Position numbers and translations under genes: made by a program. A model generated the notes under the pieces. The model did not search any database, was not told the DNA's origin, and was given only the letters and a program-made list of their open reading frames with translations. Shown here one piece after another: positions 49,815 to 59,845 of a stretch of DNA of 64,000 bases (the stretch's first letter is position 1; each line of letters opens with the position of its first letter). The DNA lies in contig JAGYNO010000002.1 of assembly GCA_018399955.1 (NCBI GenBank), positions 1 to 64,000 of the forward strand, given 5' to 3'. Source of the DNA: Halanaerobium sp. (lineage in GTDB: Bacteria; Bacillota; Halanaerobiia; Halanaerobiales; Halanaerobiaceae).

Positions 49815-49992
49815 GATACACCCCCTCATATCCCGTGAGATTTTGGTGTTCAAATACAGGCAGGTCTTCCGGCTCGGTTTATAAAAAAATAACAAACAGT
49901 CTACCTTCCCAGTTTCCCAGTGGTATAATTGACTGCTTAAAAACCTTACGGCGGCGGGACCGCAGAGGACTTTAACCTCTTTCCCGTTTTAA
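49815..49992 (-). ncRNA. Cobalamin (AdoCbl) riboswitch
   Basis: Minus strand ACGGGAAAGAGGTTAAAGTCCTCTGCGGTCCCGCCGCCGTAAGG...CCACTGGGAAACTGGGAAGGTAGACTG...AAACCGAGCCGGAAGACCTGCCTGTATTTG (B12 box). Confidence 0.93.
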
Positions 49993-50217
49993 TATAATTA
50001 TATTTAACTGCTGAAAACACAGAAAATATAATTATAACCCATATTTAAAACTATTCAGTTGTAAAATAATTTAATTTGTAATTAATTTTAATAAATTAAA
50101 TTTAAAATTTTCCCTATAATTTGTTTATCTTTATTACTTATCTTTATCTTATAATATTATTCCACTAAAAATCAAGCACAAATTTTTGCTCTTTATGATA
50201 AGTAATTGCTAAATAAG

Positions 50218-51078
50218 CTAAACTTTCCTTCCTTTGAACATCACAGAAATAAAATAAAATAGTGATGCAGCTATTATTATAACAGCACCTGAAGGAAGAT
50301 CATAATAATAAGAAAATACAAGTCCTGATAACGAGAAAACGAGTCCAAATACAACAGCTAAAATCATTATTTTTTTAAGATCATCTGTATACAATCTGGC
50401 GGCTGCCGGTGGTGCAGTTAAAAGAGCAATTACAAGTATAATACCAACTACTCTAATTAAGATAACAATAGAAAAAGCAATCATAATAAATAAAAAGTAT
50501 TCCATAAACCTTGCATTTATGCCTAAAACAGATAAAAATTCCTCATCAAAAAGATAAGCCTTCCAGTAATTAAATAGACTTATTACTGCAAATAACATAA
50601 AAATAGTCAATACAGCCATCAGCATTAGATCAAGCTTTCTGACAGTTAAAATATCACCAAATAAATAAGATGAAATATCAGGTGGATAACCAGGAGTAAA
50701 CCCGATAAAAAGCACACCCAAAGCCATTCCTAATGACCAGAACATTCCTATTAAGGTATCTGAACCAGTTCCAATTCTGCGCCTTACTGATGCAATTGCA
50801 GCAGATGAAACTACAGCAAATCCAAGTGCACCATAAATAGGTTCAATATTCAAAAGATAACCAAGACCAATCCCACCAAAAGAAGTATGTGCAATACCCC
50901 CACTCAGCATAACTAATTTCTTCTCAACAATAATGGTTCCAATTAATCCACAAACAATGCTTGCCATAACTGCACTCATCAGAGCATTTTGCATAAATTG
51001 ATATTTAATAACTGCTTCAATCATTATTAGCCTCCTCTCCGTGTGGTGGAAAAACACGATGAGGTTGTCCATGTGCAA
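50218..51078 (-). CDS. Zn/Mn ABC transporter permease
   Basis: ABC-3 family; GGIAHTSFGGIGLGYLLNIEP. Confidence 0.9.
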   Translation of the reverse strand: MHMDNLIVFFHHTERRLIMIEAVIKYQFMQNALMSAVMASIVCGLIGTIIVEKKLVMLSGGIAHTSFGGIGLGYLLNIEPIYGALGFAVVSSAAIASVRRRIGTGSDTLIGMFWSLGMALGVLFIGFTPGYPPDISSYLFGDILTVRKLDLMLMAVLTIFMLFAVISLFNYWKAYLFDEEFLSVLGINARFMEYFLFIMIAFSIVILIRVVGIILVIALLTAPPAAARLYTDDLKKIMILAVVFGLVFSLSGLVFSYYYDLPSGAVIIIAASLFYFISVMFKGRKV

Positions 51079-51790
51079 TTAAATCTACAGGACAGCCAAA
51101 TACATGTTCTGTAGTTTCCTGATCCAAATGTTTACCACCATGATGATAGAGTTTTAAGTTTAAACAGGCCAGACTATCAAAATAAGAGGAAACAGCAGCA
51201 AGATCATGTGTAACGACAATGATTGTTTTATCTTTATTTAATTGCTTTAAGAGTTCATAAATTTGAGATGTAGAAGTAGAATCTACATTAGCAGTCGGTT
51301 CATCAAGCAGCAGTATTTCTGGTTCTACTGCAAGTCCTCTGGCAATTAATACCCTCTGGAGCTGACCTCCAGAAAGGCTTCCGATCTGCCGATTTTTTAG
51401 ATCTGATAATTTGAGCATTTTTAATATTTCTTCTGATTTTTCTATGTCTTCTTTTTTATAATTGTGAAATAATTTCAATTTAGAACCAAGTCGTGCCATC
51501 AATACAACATCTAATACACTGATTGGAAAGTTTCGATCAAATTCAGAGATCTGGGGAACATATCCTATTTTACCAACTGCATCTTTAATATCTTCATTGA
51601 ATATTTTCACCTTTCCCTGTTCTGGTTCTATTAAACCCAGTATTACTTTTAAAAGTGTTGTTTTACCCCCACCATTTGGCCCGATAATACCCAAGAAAGC
51701 TCCTTTATCTACTTTGAGTGTAATATTATCAAGAGCTTCAATACTGTCATATTTAACTGTCACATTGTTTAATTCTACTGCATAACTCAC
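51017..51790 (-). CDS. Zn/Mn ABC transporter ATPase
   Basis: GPNGGGKTTLLK; LSGGQLQR; CPVDLIAHGQPHRVFPPH. Confidence 0.9.
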   Translation of the reverse strand: MSYAVELNNVTVKYDSIEALDNITLKVDKGAFLGIIGPNGGGKTTLLKVILGLIEPEQGKVKIFNEDIKDAVGKIGYVPQISEFDRNFPISVLDVVLMARLGSKLKLFHNYKKEDIEKSEEILKMLKLSDLKNRQIGSLSGGQLQRVLIARGLAVEPEILLLDEPTANVDSTSTSQIYELLKQLNKDKTIIVVTHDLAAVSSYFDSLACLNLKLYHHGGKHLDQETTEHVFGCPVDLIAHGQPHRVFPPHGEEANND

Positions 51791-51792
51791 TA

Positions 51793-52776
51793 TTATTTCA
51801 CTCTTTCTTCTAATACTTTCGCAAAAGTCTCTGCTAAATAAGACAAATTATCTAAATAATCTTCAGCCAGTGGATTTAACTGTACAGTCTCTCCATCTAG
51901 TTCTTCTGCTATTGCTCTGGTTTTATTACTGTCTATTTCTGCCTGATAAAATACAGTTTTTATATTTCCCTCTTCTGCTTTATCTATTATTTCTGCAATA
52001 TGTCTTGGTCCAGGATCTTTGCCGCTTTCTTCAATAGCAAGCATCTCTAAACCATAATGCTCAGTAAAATAACCGTATGATGGATGATAGACAAGAATCT
52101 CTTCTCCCCGATACTTACTAAGCAATTCCATATTTTTCTGATCAACTGTCTTAAGTTTGTTTAGGTATTCCTCTGTATTCTCTCTGAATTCATCTGCAAA
52201 TTCTGGCATGAATTCTATCAAATGATCTCTCATAATTTCTACAATATAAGCACTTCTCTCTGGTGAAAGCCAGATATGAGGATCACGTCCCTGCTTTTCT
52301 TGGCTTGAGTCTTGATCTTCCTCATGATCAACTATATCTTCACCATGATCGTGAGCATCTTCATTATGTGATTTTTCATCAGCATGACTGTGGTCCATAT
52401 ATCTATTGGGAAATTCATTTCCAACTAACTCAAATAGTTTTACCACTTTAAGATCATCATTTTCTTCAGCTCTCGGTAATATATTCTGTATATCAGCTGG
52501 TACGCCTATAGAGAAATATATCTCAGCTTCATTAAATGCTTTAATCTCTGCAGGTGATGGAGCATAATTAGCAGGACTAAATCCAGCAGGAATCATTTCT
52601 ACAATTTCTACCCTATCTTCTGCTATCTCTCTTATCATCTCAATTTGTGGAACAATCGTAACTGCAATCACTGGTTTTTCTGCAGAAGAATAAACCGGAA
52701 AAGCAAATAAAGTTAAAACGAAAATAAGTAAAAGCAAAATAAATTTTTTATTTAAAAATTTAACCATCTTTTTCAC
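51793..52776 (-). CDS. Zn/Mn ABC transporter substrate-binding protein (ZnuA-like)
   Basis: His/Asp-rich loop HSHADEKSHNEDAHDHGEDIVDHEED; DPHIWLSPE; YHPSYGYFTEHYGL. Confidence 0.92.
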   Translation of the reverse strand: MKKMVKFLNKKFILLLLIFVLTLFAFPVYSSAEKPVIAVTIVPQIEMIREIAEDRVEIVEMIPAGFSPANYAPSPAEIKAFNEAEIYFSIGVPADIQNILPRAEENDDLKVVKLFELVGNEFPNRYMDHSHADEKSHNEDAHDHGEDIVDHEEDQDSSQEKQGRDPHIWLSPERSAYIVEIMRDHLIEFMPEFADEFRENTEEYLNKLKTVDQKNMELLSKYRGEEILVYHPSYGYFTEHYGLEMLAIEESGKDPGPRHIAEIIDKAEEGNIKTVFYQAEIDSNKTRAIAEELDGETVQLNPLAEDYLDNLSYLAETFAKVLEERVK

Positions 52777-52849
52777 TCCCTATTGTGTTATTTTATAGAA
52801 ATTAATCAAAGTAATTAATTTGTACTTCATTTTATATATTGATTTGACT

Positions 52850-52900
52850 TTCCTCGCGGCAAGCCCACGAGGTTTGCGAGTAGAATTTAGCTTCTATCAC
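52850..52900. repeat. Dispersed intergenic repeat copy B (hairpin)
   Basis: CTCGCGGCAAGCCCACGAGGTTTGCGAGTAGAATTTAGCTTCTATCA; shares GCAAGCCC..CG.AG.TTTGC.AG.AGA...CTTCTATCA with copy A. Confidence 0.5.
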
Positions 52901-52935
52901 CTTTTATTAATATTTATTATAAAATTAATTTGTTA

Positions 52936-55900
52936 TCATAATATAGATCTAAGCAAAATTTGTAAAACACCAAAAATTCCGCCAAACCAACCATACTGCT
53001 TTAAATGAGCAAAATATTTTCCTGCAAAACTATCAAATACTGCCTCTATTTCAGCCGGATCCATAGCCTGAACTTCATCAGCAGTTAATTCTTTTAGATT
53101 TAAACTAGCAAGCATCTCTTCTGAATTAACTTTAAGACTATCTATACCACTTTCTATAATTAATCTCAACAGTTCTTCAAGACCCTCAGTATCCATCTCT
53201 TCATCTAGATGATTAGCCAGACAAATAATTTCTTCTTCTAAAATATTTTTAGTATTAGTTTCTAACTTTTTATCTCCTAATAAAATATTTAAATTATTAA
53301 AGACTTTATCTAGATGATCAGCATTAATAAAATCTTCATCTGTAAAATTAAGTTCTTCAATAAAAAAACTAAGCCTTTTATTTAACTCTTCAAGATTATT
53401 GGTTTTTAAAATATATTTCAGTTCTCTACTTAACTTTTTATCATTGACTAATTTTTTCATTTCCAGCAGAATATTAAGCTTCTGTTCTAAAGTTAAATGT
53501 GCTCTAATAAAATCTTCTAGTTTTTTTTCAAAAATACTTAAATGTAATCTGAAAAGCTCATTATTCTCTTCATTTAAAAGCAAATTAATAATTTTTCCAA
53601 TTTCTTTTTCACTTAGATAAATGACTTTGTTAATTAACTTTTTCCCTTTTTCAGAGTGAAGAAAATCAGCTGATGTTTTTGCAATGACTTTGTTTTCTAA
53701 ACTCTCAATCTCTAGTTTTTGAAGTTCAAGTACAAAACTGTCAAGTTCTTCAATAAGTGCTGAATCTTTATGCTCAAAAAATTCAGGAAGTTTTTCATCG
53801 AAAATCCTTTTGACAACTACATCTACAAATTCATCTAAATCAGCCATAAATAATGCACCAGAAATTAATGTGTTTTTAAGAATTCCACCCTTTTTTTCTT
53901 TTTCTTCTTCTAAAAGTTCATCTTTCTTAAAATTAACTTTTTTTGCTGTTATTTCTTCTTGAGAATAAAGCCAATCTTTAATAAGCTTTAAAATATTATT
54001 TTCATTTTCTCTAAATAAGTTAACTGCACTATCTTTGATATTAAAATCAACATTTTTGTTGAATATAAATGGTATAAGCTGTTTAAAGACAGGAAAAAGA
54101 CTTCTATCCTGAATTATCTTTTTAAAACGAGCTGAACTAAGATTAAGACTATAATCTCCAGCTGCCAGACTGCTTAAAGTTCCAATATCAGCTGAATTAA
54201 ATGGATTTTTATCTGGGAAATTAATATTAAATCCCTTTTCTTCCAGTAATCGTAAAATTTCTTTATTATAATCAACTTTCTCTAAATTCTTTTTTATTAT
54301 CTTTTGTAGAAAAAATTTACTCTTAGCATTAATTAATTCAAGCTTTTTAGAATCTAGTGAAGCAATACTATTTTTAGTTAAATCATAAAGCATTTCAACA
54401 GTCAGCTGTTCGTTGTCCTTTAGGAGCTTAAATATAAAATTAAAGTCATCTTTTTTACAAAAATCAAGAGATTTCTTTATTATCTCTTCTCTATTCTCTT
54501 CTATTAATTCAGATGCAGAATTAGCTTTAAGAAGTTCTTTTTCAACAAAATCACCCATGGAAAGTGCAAATCTACCTTTGTTTTTTGCCACAACTCCCGG
54601 TGTAAAAGGCAGCTTTATCGAAGCAGCACGCTTTTCTTGATAAGGATTGAAAATCATCCAGATAGCCAAAACATTTGTCAGCCAGCCTACACCACCATAT
54701 AATAATGCAAAACTGAAATACTTTAACAAGATAGGATCAGCTGAATTAAAAAATACTTCAGCTCCACTAATACTAAAAACCAATCCAGCTGCTGCACCTA
54801 ATAATGCACCGAGATAAGTAATCGGTTTTAATTCTCTCCCCATAAAATCTTCAATAGCATTCTGAACTTCCTTGTCAGAGAGCCTGTTTAGATTTGCAGA
54901 AGCTGCCTGAGCAATTCTACCCTCTAAGATCTCTGGAAGATTACTGTATAAAAATGTGGAAATAAAATCTGTTAAGTTAATTACATTCCTCTGGTTATTG
55001 TGGAATATTTTGTATATATCTTCAATCTTTTTCTCAGAAAAATATTTTTGAGTTTTAATAAATTCAGCTGCTGTACTTTCTGATATTTCTTGTTTATTAT
55101 CTTTTAGATAAGCAGAAATCAGTTCTAAAGAATTATTATTAAGATGATCAAATATATAATTTCTTATTTCTATATTATTTTTCAGCAGTGATATTAAATA
55201 TTCAGACAGCATTTTTGAAACTTTTGCTTTATTTTTATCATCTAATATTTGATTAACAGTCATATTAAAAGAATAATTGCTAATAATATTTAATATTTCT
55301 GGATCTTTTAAACTATTTCTGACGAATTTAAAAAGAACATTATAAGCGCTTTCTTTAAACTTAGTGCCTGTAATAATATCTTCCGAAACAACATCTAGTA
55401 GTGCTAAAGAGCGGTTATTCTTTAATAGATCTATAATAATATCTGTAGTTTGAGCTGAAATCTTATCTGAATTAAAATATGAACTTAAAAATGAAAATTG
55501 GATTTTTTTTAATCTATCTGCTGTATCTGAAAGCAGATTATTATCATTTTTAAAATATTTATTGAGATAATTAACAATTAAATCAGCAGGTTTCCCATAT
55601 TCATCAATATTTTCTTTATATTTATTGTAAATACCTGCCCTGCTCATACCCTTAAAACCACTGCTCTTTTCAATTTCTTCTTCAACTGCAGAAAAAATAA
55701 AAGAATTTATTTCTTCTTTGTTTTTTAAAATGAATTCCGAAATCTGTCTTTTAATAATTCCCAAACTGTTATCAATGTCTGAATTAAGGTGGGATTTTAT
55801 TTCGTCATTAAGCAAATCATCTACTACTAAATTTGAATTATTCATCTCTATTTTTAGATTTATAATAATTTCTTTAATAAGGTTTTTAAATTGATTATCT

Positions 55901-56694
55901 TCAAAAAAAGTCTCTAATTCTTTTTCGCCTTTTAGTATGTCATCAATTCTAATTTTTTTAAGCTCAGTATAGACAGTTGACATAAAATCATCTAAATTGA
56001 TAATCGATTTCAAATCATTTTTTAGCTTTTCTTCTTTTGTTAAACTCAATTCTTTTTCTAATTTTAGTTTTTTTGTTAATTTTTTTAAGAAATTATCTAA
56101 ATCAGCCTGTGCTTCTTGACTTAATAAAGCAGATAATTTAATTTCTCCAATTTCTTTAAAAAGATTAAAAAATAAGTTCTTGAATATTTTCTTATTATCT
56201 GCTTCTGATAAAAGATAAAAATATAAATTGTCAATTATAGATCTTAAATCTGCTTCTCCAATAAAATCTTCTAAAATATAATCCTTATCTAAATCACTCA
56301 AAAACTTATGGAACAATAGTGGTAGTCTATCTGCAAGATAACTGCTTAAAGCTGCATAATTATGCTCCCAGCCGCTAAAATCAGACAGTTTTTTAGTGCT
56401 GCTTCTTTTAAATAAATAGATACCAATAAAATCAGAAGCTGTTTTATTCAGACTTTCTCTGAATTCTTTTTTGTTAAACTCTTCTTTGAGAGTCTGATGA
56501 TTAATAATATCTTTCTCAACCAGCTCAGAGATGCTTCTGATAAATTCTGACTTTGTCTTAATTACTACTCCCCCAAATGGACCATATTCCTTAAAAATCA
56601 TATTTAATGCAAGATTATTTGTTAAATAGCCTGTAACTGCCCCTGTTGCTGCTGATGATAGTAGCGCTGTTAAATCTAAAACCATTTTTTCCAC
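52936..56694 (-). CDS. Very large DUF445-like membrane-associated protein, two DUF445-like repeats
   Basis: GAVTGYLTNNLALNMIFKEYGPFGGVVI... (N-term) and GGVGWLTNVLAIWMIFNPYQEKRAASIKLPFTPGVVAKNKGRFALSMGDFVEKEL (centre). Confidence 0.8.
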   Translation of the reverse strand: MEKMVLDLTALLSSAATGAVTGYLTNNLALNMIFKEYGPFGGVVIKTKSEFIRSISELVEKDIINHQTLKEEFNKKEFRESLNKTASDFIGIYLFKRSSTKKLSDFSGWEHNYAALSSYLADRLPLLFHKFLSDLDKDYILEDFIGEADLRSIIDNLYFYLLSEADNKKIFKNLFFNLFKEIGEIKLSALLSQEAQADLDNFLKKLTKKLKLEKELSLTKEEKLKNDLKSIINLDDFMSTVYTELKKIRIDDILKGEKELETFFEDNQFKNLIKEIIINLKIEMNNSNLVVDDLLNDEIKSHLNSDIDNSLGIIKRQISEFILKNKEEINSFIFSAVEEEIEKSSGFKGMSRAGIYNKYKENIDEYGKPADLIVNYLNKYFKNDNNLLSDTADRLKKIQFSFLSSYFNSDKISAQTTDIIIDLLKNNRSLALLDVVSEDIITGTKFKESAYNVLFKFVRNSLKDPEILNIISNYSFNMTVNQILDDKNKAKVSKMLSEYLISLLKNNIEIRNYIFDHLNNNSLELISAYLKDNKQEISESTAAEFIKTQKYFSEKKIEDIYKIFHNNQRNVINLTDFISTFLYSNLPEILEGRIAQAASANLNRLSDKEVQNAIEDFMGRELKPITYLGALLGAAAGLVFSISGAEVFFNSADPILLKYFSFALLYGGVGWLTNVLAIWMIFNPYQEKRAASIKLPFTPGVVAKNKGRFALSMGDFVEKELLKANSASELIEENREEIIKKSLDFCKKDDFNFIFKLLKDNEQLTVEMLYDLTKNSIASLDSKKLELINAKSKFFLQKIIKKNLEKVDYNKEILRLLEEKGFNINFPDKNPFNSADIGTLSSLAAGDYSLNLSSARFKKIIQDRSLFPVFKQLIPFIFNKNVDFNIKDSAVNLFRENENNILKLIKDWLYSQEEITAKKVNFKKDELLEEEKEKKGGILKNTLISGALFMADLDEFVDVVVKRIFDEKLPEFFEHKDSALIEELDSFVLELQKLEIESLENKVIAKTSADFLHSEKGKKLINKVIYLSEKEIGKIINLLLNEENNELFRLHLSIFEKKLEDFIRAHLTLEQKLNILLEMKKLVNDKKLSRELKYILKTNNLEELNKRLSFFIEELNFTDEDFINADHLDKVFNNLNILLGDKKLETNTKNILEEEIICLANHLDEEMDTEGLEELLRLIIESGIDSLKVNSEEMLASLNLKELTADEVQAMDPAEIEAVFDSFAGKYFAHLKQYGWFGGIFGVLQILLRSIL

Positions 56695-57728
56695 CTAAAG
56701 TAAATAAGCTGTAAAACAGCAATGATCAGCATGAATATCATAACTGCAGGGTAGGCTAATTGATTATCCAATTCAGGCATATATTGAAAATTCATACCAT
56801 AAATTCCAGCAATAAAAGTTAGGGGAATAAATATAGTTGCAATAATAGTTAAAACTTTCATAACTTCATTCATTTTATTGCTTTTGTTGGACAGATAAAC
56901 ATCAAGCATCGAAGAAAGCATATCTCTGATAACTTCAATTTCATCCATTAGCTGAACAACATGATCATAAACATCTCTTAAATAATAGTCTGTTTCTTTA
57001 TTAATAAGATTAAAATCTATTCTGTAGAGGCTGCTGAAAACACTGTTTAAAGGCCAAATATTTTTTCGCAAAAATATAATCTCCTGTTTTAGTGATTGGA
57101 TTAATTCTAAAGTTTCCGGTCCAGCTTTTTCAGAAACTACATTTCTGTCTATTTCTTCAAGCTGTTCTTCTGTTTTCTCTAAAATCTTAAAATAATTATC
57201 AACAACAGCATCTAATAATGAATAGAGTAAATAATCTGATCCTCTCTTTCTAATCTGTCCCTTACCCTCTTCTATTCTTCTTCTGATAGGATCAAAATCA
57301 TCTCCTTCAGCTTCCTGAAAAGTAATAACAACGTTTTCAGTTAAAATAAGACTAACCTGTTCAGATTGTATATAATCTCCATTATAACTTAAAATATCAA
57401 TAATTGTAATTAAATAATTTTCAAATTCTTCTTTTTTTGGCCGCTGTCTAGTATTTGTAATGTCTTCTAATGTTAGAGGATGAAGATCTAAAAGTTTCCC
57501 GACTTTTTTTATAACCTCAACATCCCTAATACCCGTTATATTTATCCAGCTGACATAGTTTTTATCGTGAAGAAATTCTTCGCTTATTATTTTAATCTTT
57601 TTTCTTATATAATTATCAGAATTATATCTTATTAGTTCAATTTCTGATTCCCCATTTTTTTCAACTCCATGCAGATCTCCAGGAGTATGTCCAATTTCAC
57701 TTGATTTAATCCGAGAAAATCTTCTCAT
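56676..57728 (-). CDS. corA: CorA-family Mg/Co transporter
   Basis: TFIAGIYGMNFQYMPE (GMN motif), two C-terminal TMs. Confidence 0.95.
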   Translation of the reverse strand: MRRFSRIKSSEIGHTPGDLHGVEKNGESEIELIRYNSDNYIRKKIKIISEEFLHDKNYVSWINITGIRDVEVIKKVGKLLDLHPLTLEDITNTRQRPKKEEFENYLITIIDILSYNGDYIQSEQVSLILTENVVITFQEAEGDDFDPIRRRIEEGKGQIRKRGSDYLLYSLLDAVVDNYFKILEKTEEQLEEIDRNVVSEKAGPETLELIQSLKQEIIFLRKNIWPLNSVFSSLYRIDFNLINKETDYYLRDVYDHVVQLMDEIEVIRDMLSSMLDVYLSNKSNKMNEVMKVLTIIATIFIPLTFIAGIYGMNFQYMPELDNQLAYPAVMIFMLIIAVLQLIYFRWKKWF

Positions 57729-57816
57729 CTGCTGACCTCCTTTGCAAGAATAATGACTTAGAAAATTTTAACAAATATCAAATATTAACAGAGATTTTTA
57801 ATGATAATCATTTTCA

Positions 57817-57960
57817 ATATCCACAATTTGTGGATAAGTTGTTGGTAAGTATACGATTTAATCCACAATAATTGTTAATTATATGTTAACAACTGTGGAT
57901 AAAACACCTGTTTTGTGGGTAAGTTGTGGATAAGTTGGTATGAAACCCGAGTTATCCACT
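57817..57960. promoter_or_regulatory. DnaA-box cluster
   Basis: TGTGGATAA at 57829-57837, 57894-57902, 57925-57933; TGTGGGTAA 57914-57922; near-boxes ATATCCACA 57817-57825 and TTATCCACT 57952-57960. Confidence 0.75.
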
Positions 57961-57965
57961 ATTTT

Positions 57966-59819
57966 TTATTTTCTTTTGAGCATCTCCAAAAATTGCTCTG
58001 TCAAAACAGGGTCAAAAACTATTCCCTTATATTTTTCAAATTCTAAGCTGATTTCTTCATCACTTAATTTAGCAAAATAATATTTATCTTTGCAAAAAGG
58101 ATAAAATAAATTTGAGTTCAACATATAATAAAAATTTATAACTCTGAACAATCTAGCAAGATATGGGATATCTTCTCCTTGAAGACCATCAGGATATCCA
58201 CTCCCATCAAAATGTTCATGCTGATGATATAGCAAATTATAAAGACTGCTTAAATCATGATATTCAGCAGCAAAAGCCGCTGATTTTTCTACATATGTTA
58301 AATATTGTAGCCAGTCTTCTTTGTTTAATTTTTTACCTTTCTTTAATATTTGTGAATCTACAGAAATTTTACCTATATCATATAATTTAGACAGTAAAAT
58401 TAGTTGTTTTTTTTCTTTATCTTTAATTTCAAAAAAATCTATTGTTTTTTTAGTCAAGTCTATTAAACTGCTTCGATGTTGAGCAGAATTAAAACTACAA
58501 TTTTTCAATTTACTTATTAAACTATTGAAAAAAACACTATTTGAACTAAATTTATTCTCATATTTGTTAGCAGCTAGCTTTCCATTAATATAATCGTAAT
58601 AATTTATTATATTAACTTTCTTATCCATAAGCTCAAAGAACTGAGAACTGAAATCAAATCCAAGAGAATCAATAGTGAGCGTTTCACATTTATTTATCAA
58701 TTCTTTAAAATTATTTGCTGCTTCATTTTTTTTAGTCTGCATAATTACGGCAAATCTACTTTCTCCTATTCTAGCTAAAAAACTATCTCTACCAGCTGTA
58801 TAATTTAACAATTTAACCACTTTGCTTAAGAGATTATCTGCTTTTCTAAGACCAAATATATTTTTATAAATATTATAAGAGTCAAGCTCCAGTAAAATAA
58901 TAAATATAGGCAGTTCTCCTTTATTATTTAGATAACTCAGTCTCTCAATAAAATAATCTCTAGTAAATAACCTAGTTTTTTTGTCATGCTTTTTTTGGTG
59001 TTCAAGTTCTTCTTCTTTTTTATAATATTCTGTAATGTCTAAAGAAGTACCTATAATTTTAATTACTTTACCATTTTCTATGATTGGATAAAGACTAGTT
59101 TCTGCTACAATATCATCAGATTTTAATGAGATTTTTTCTCTATATTTTAATTTTCTTTTCTCTTTTATACATTTTAAATATTTTTTTGAAAACTTAGCAC
59201 CTAATTCTTCACCATAAAGCTCTGCAGGTGTTTTACCCTCAACTTGATCACTTTTTAAAGAAGTTCTCTGCTGATTTGTTTTGTTTATCCTTCTATAATA
59301 AACATTATTTTCTTTATCAACATCAAGCAGAAAAATTGCATCATGTGTATAATCAATTATCTCTCTATAATCTTTTAATTTTCTTTTTTCTTCTTCAATA
59401 TTTTCTTTAAGCTTCTGCTGTTTTACTGAAGTCATAAAAAGAGAATTCAAAAATGTATTACTTGTTGTGATTTTACTTAATACCGCACTTAAATTATTAA
59501 CCCTATGTTCTGCAAGATGCAGTTCATCACCATTTTCACAAATTAAAATGGAATTTACTTTCGAAAATTTCTTTTCAGCAAGTAAAATTACATCCACTCC
59601 ACTAAATGTACCTGATACTGAGTTTTCACAAATAAGGATATCAATATCATCATTTTCATAAAGATAATTAACCGCTTTATCACTATTGTTAAATTCTGCT
59701 GATATTGAAAATCTATAATAATTTTGTGTATTATTTGCGATATTAAGATAAGCCTTTATTTTAGCTTTCTCTATTAGGTCATTAATTATTAGTACTATTT
59801 TAAGCATAAAAAAGCTCAC
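57966..59819 (-). CDS. PAS + GGDEF-like + HD-GYP-like signalling protein (degenerate)
   Basis: PAS region YTHDAIFLLDVDKENNVYY; RIGESRFAVI in GGDEF position; YDIGKISVDSQIL and HQHEHFDGSGYPDGLQGEDIP in HD-GYP region. Confidence 0.75.
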   Translation of the reverse strand: MSFFMLKIVLIINDLIEKAKIKAYLNIANNTQNYYRFSISAEFNNSDKAVNYLYENDDIDILICENSVSGTFSGVDVILLAEKKFSKVNSILICENGDELHLAEHRVNNLSAVLSKITTSNTFLNSLFMTSVKQQKLKENIEEEKRKLKDYREIIDYTHDAIFLLDVDKENNVYYRRINKTNQQRTSLKSDQVEGKTPAELYGEELGAKFSKKYLKCIKEKRKLKYREKISLKSDDIVAETSLYPIIENGKVIKIIGTSLDITEYYKKEEELEHQKKHDKKTRLFTRDYFIERLSYLNNKGELPIFIILLELDSYNIYKNIFGLRKADNLLSKVVKLLNYTAGRDSFLARIGESRFAVIMQTKKNEAANNFKELINKCETLTIDSLGFDFSSQFFELMDKKVNIINYYDYINGKLAANKYENKFSSNSVFFNSLISKLKNCSFNSAQHRSSLIDLTKKTIDFFEIKDKEKKQLILLSKLYDIGKISVDSQILKKGKKLNKEDWLQYLTYVEKSAAFAAEYHDLSSLYNLLYHQHEHFDGSGYPDGLQGEDIPYLARLFRVINFYYMLNSNLFYPFCKDKYYFAKLSDEEISLEFEKYKGIVFDPVLTEQFLEMLKRK

Positions 59820-59845
59820 CTCAAAATTAGCTTAGTATTTTAAAA

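Noticed and set aside
52799-52821. AAATTAAT-CAAAGTA-ATTAATTT palindrome upstream of znuA as a Zur box
   Set aside because: AT-only arms are expected by chance in this composition and do not match a Zur consensus I can name confidently.
57817-57960. Calling the DnaA-box cluster the chromosomal origin oriC
   Set aside because: No dnaA/dnaN/rpmH/gidA neighbours and no change of gene strand bias across it; reported only as a DnaA-box cluster.
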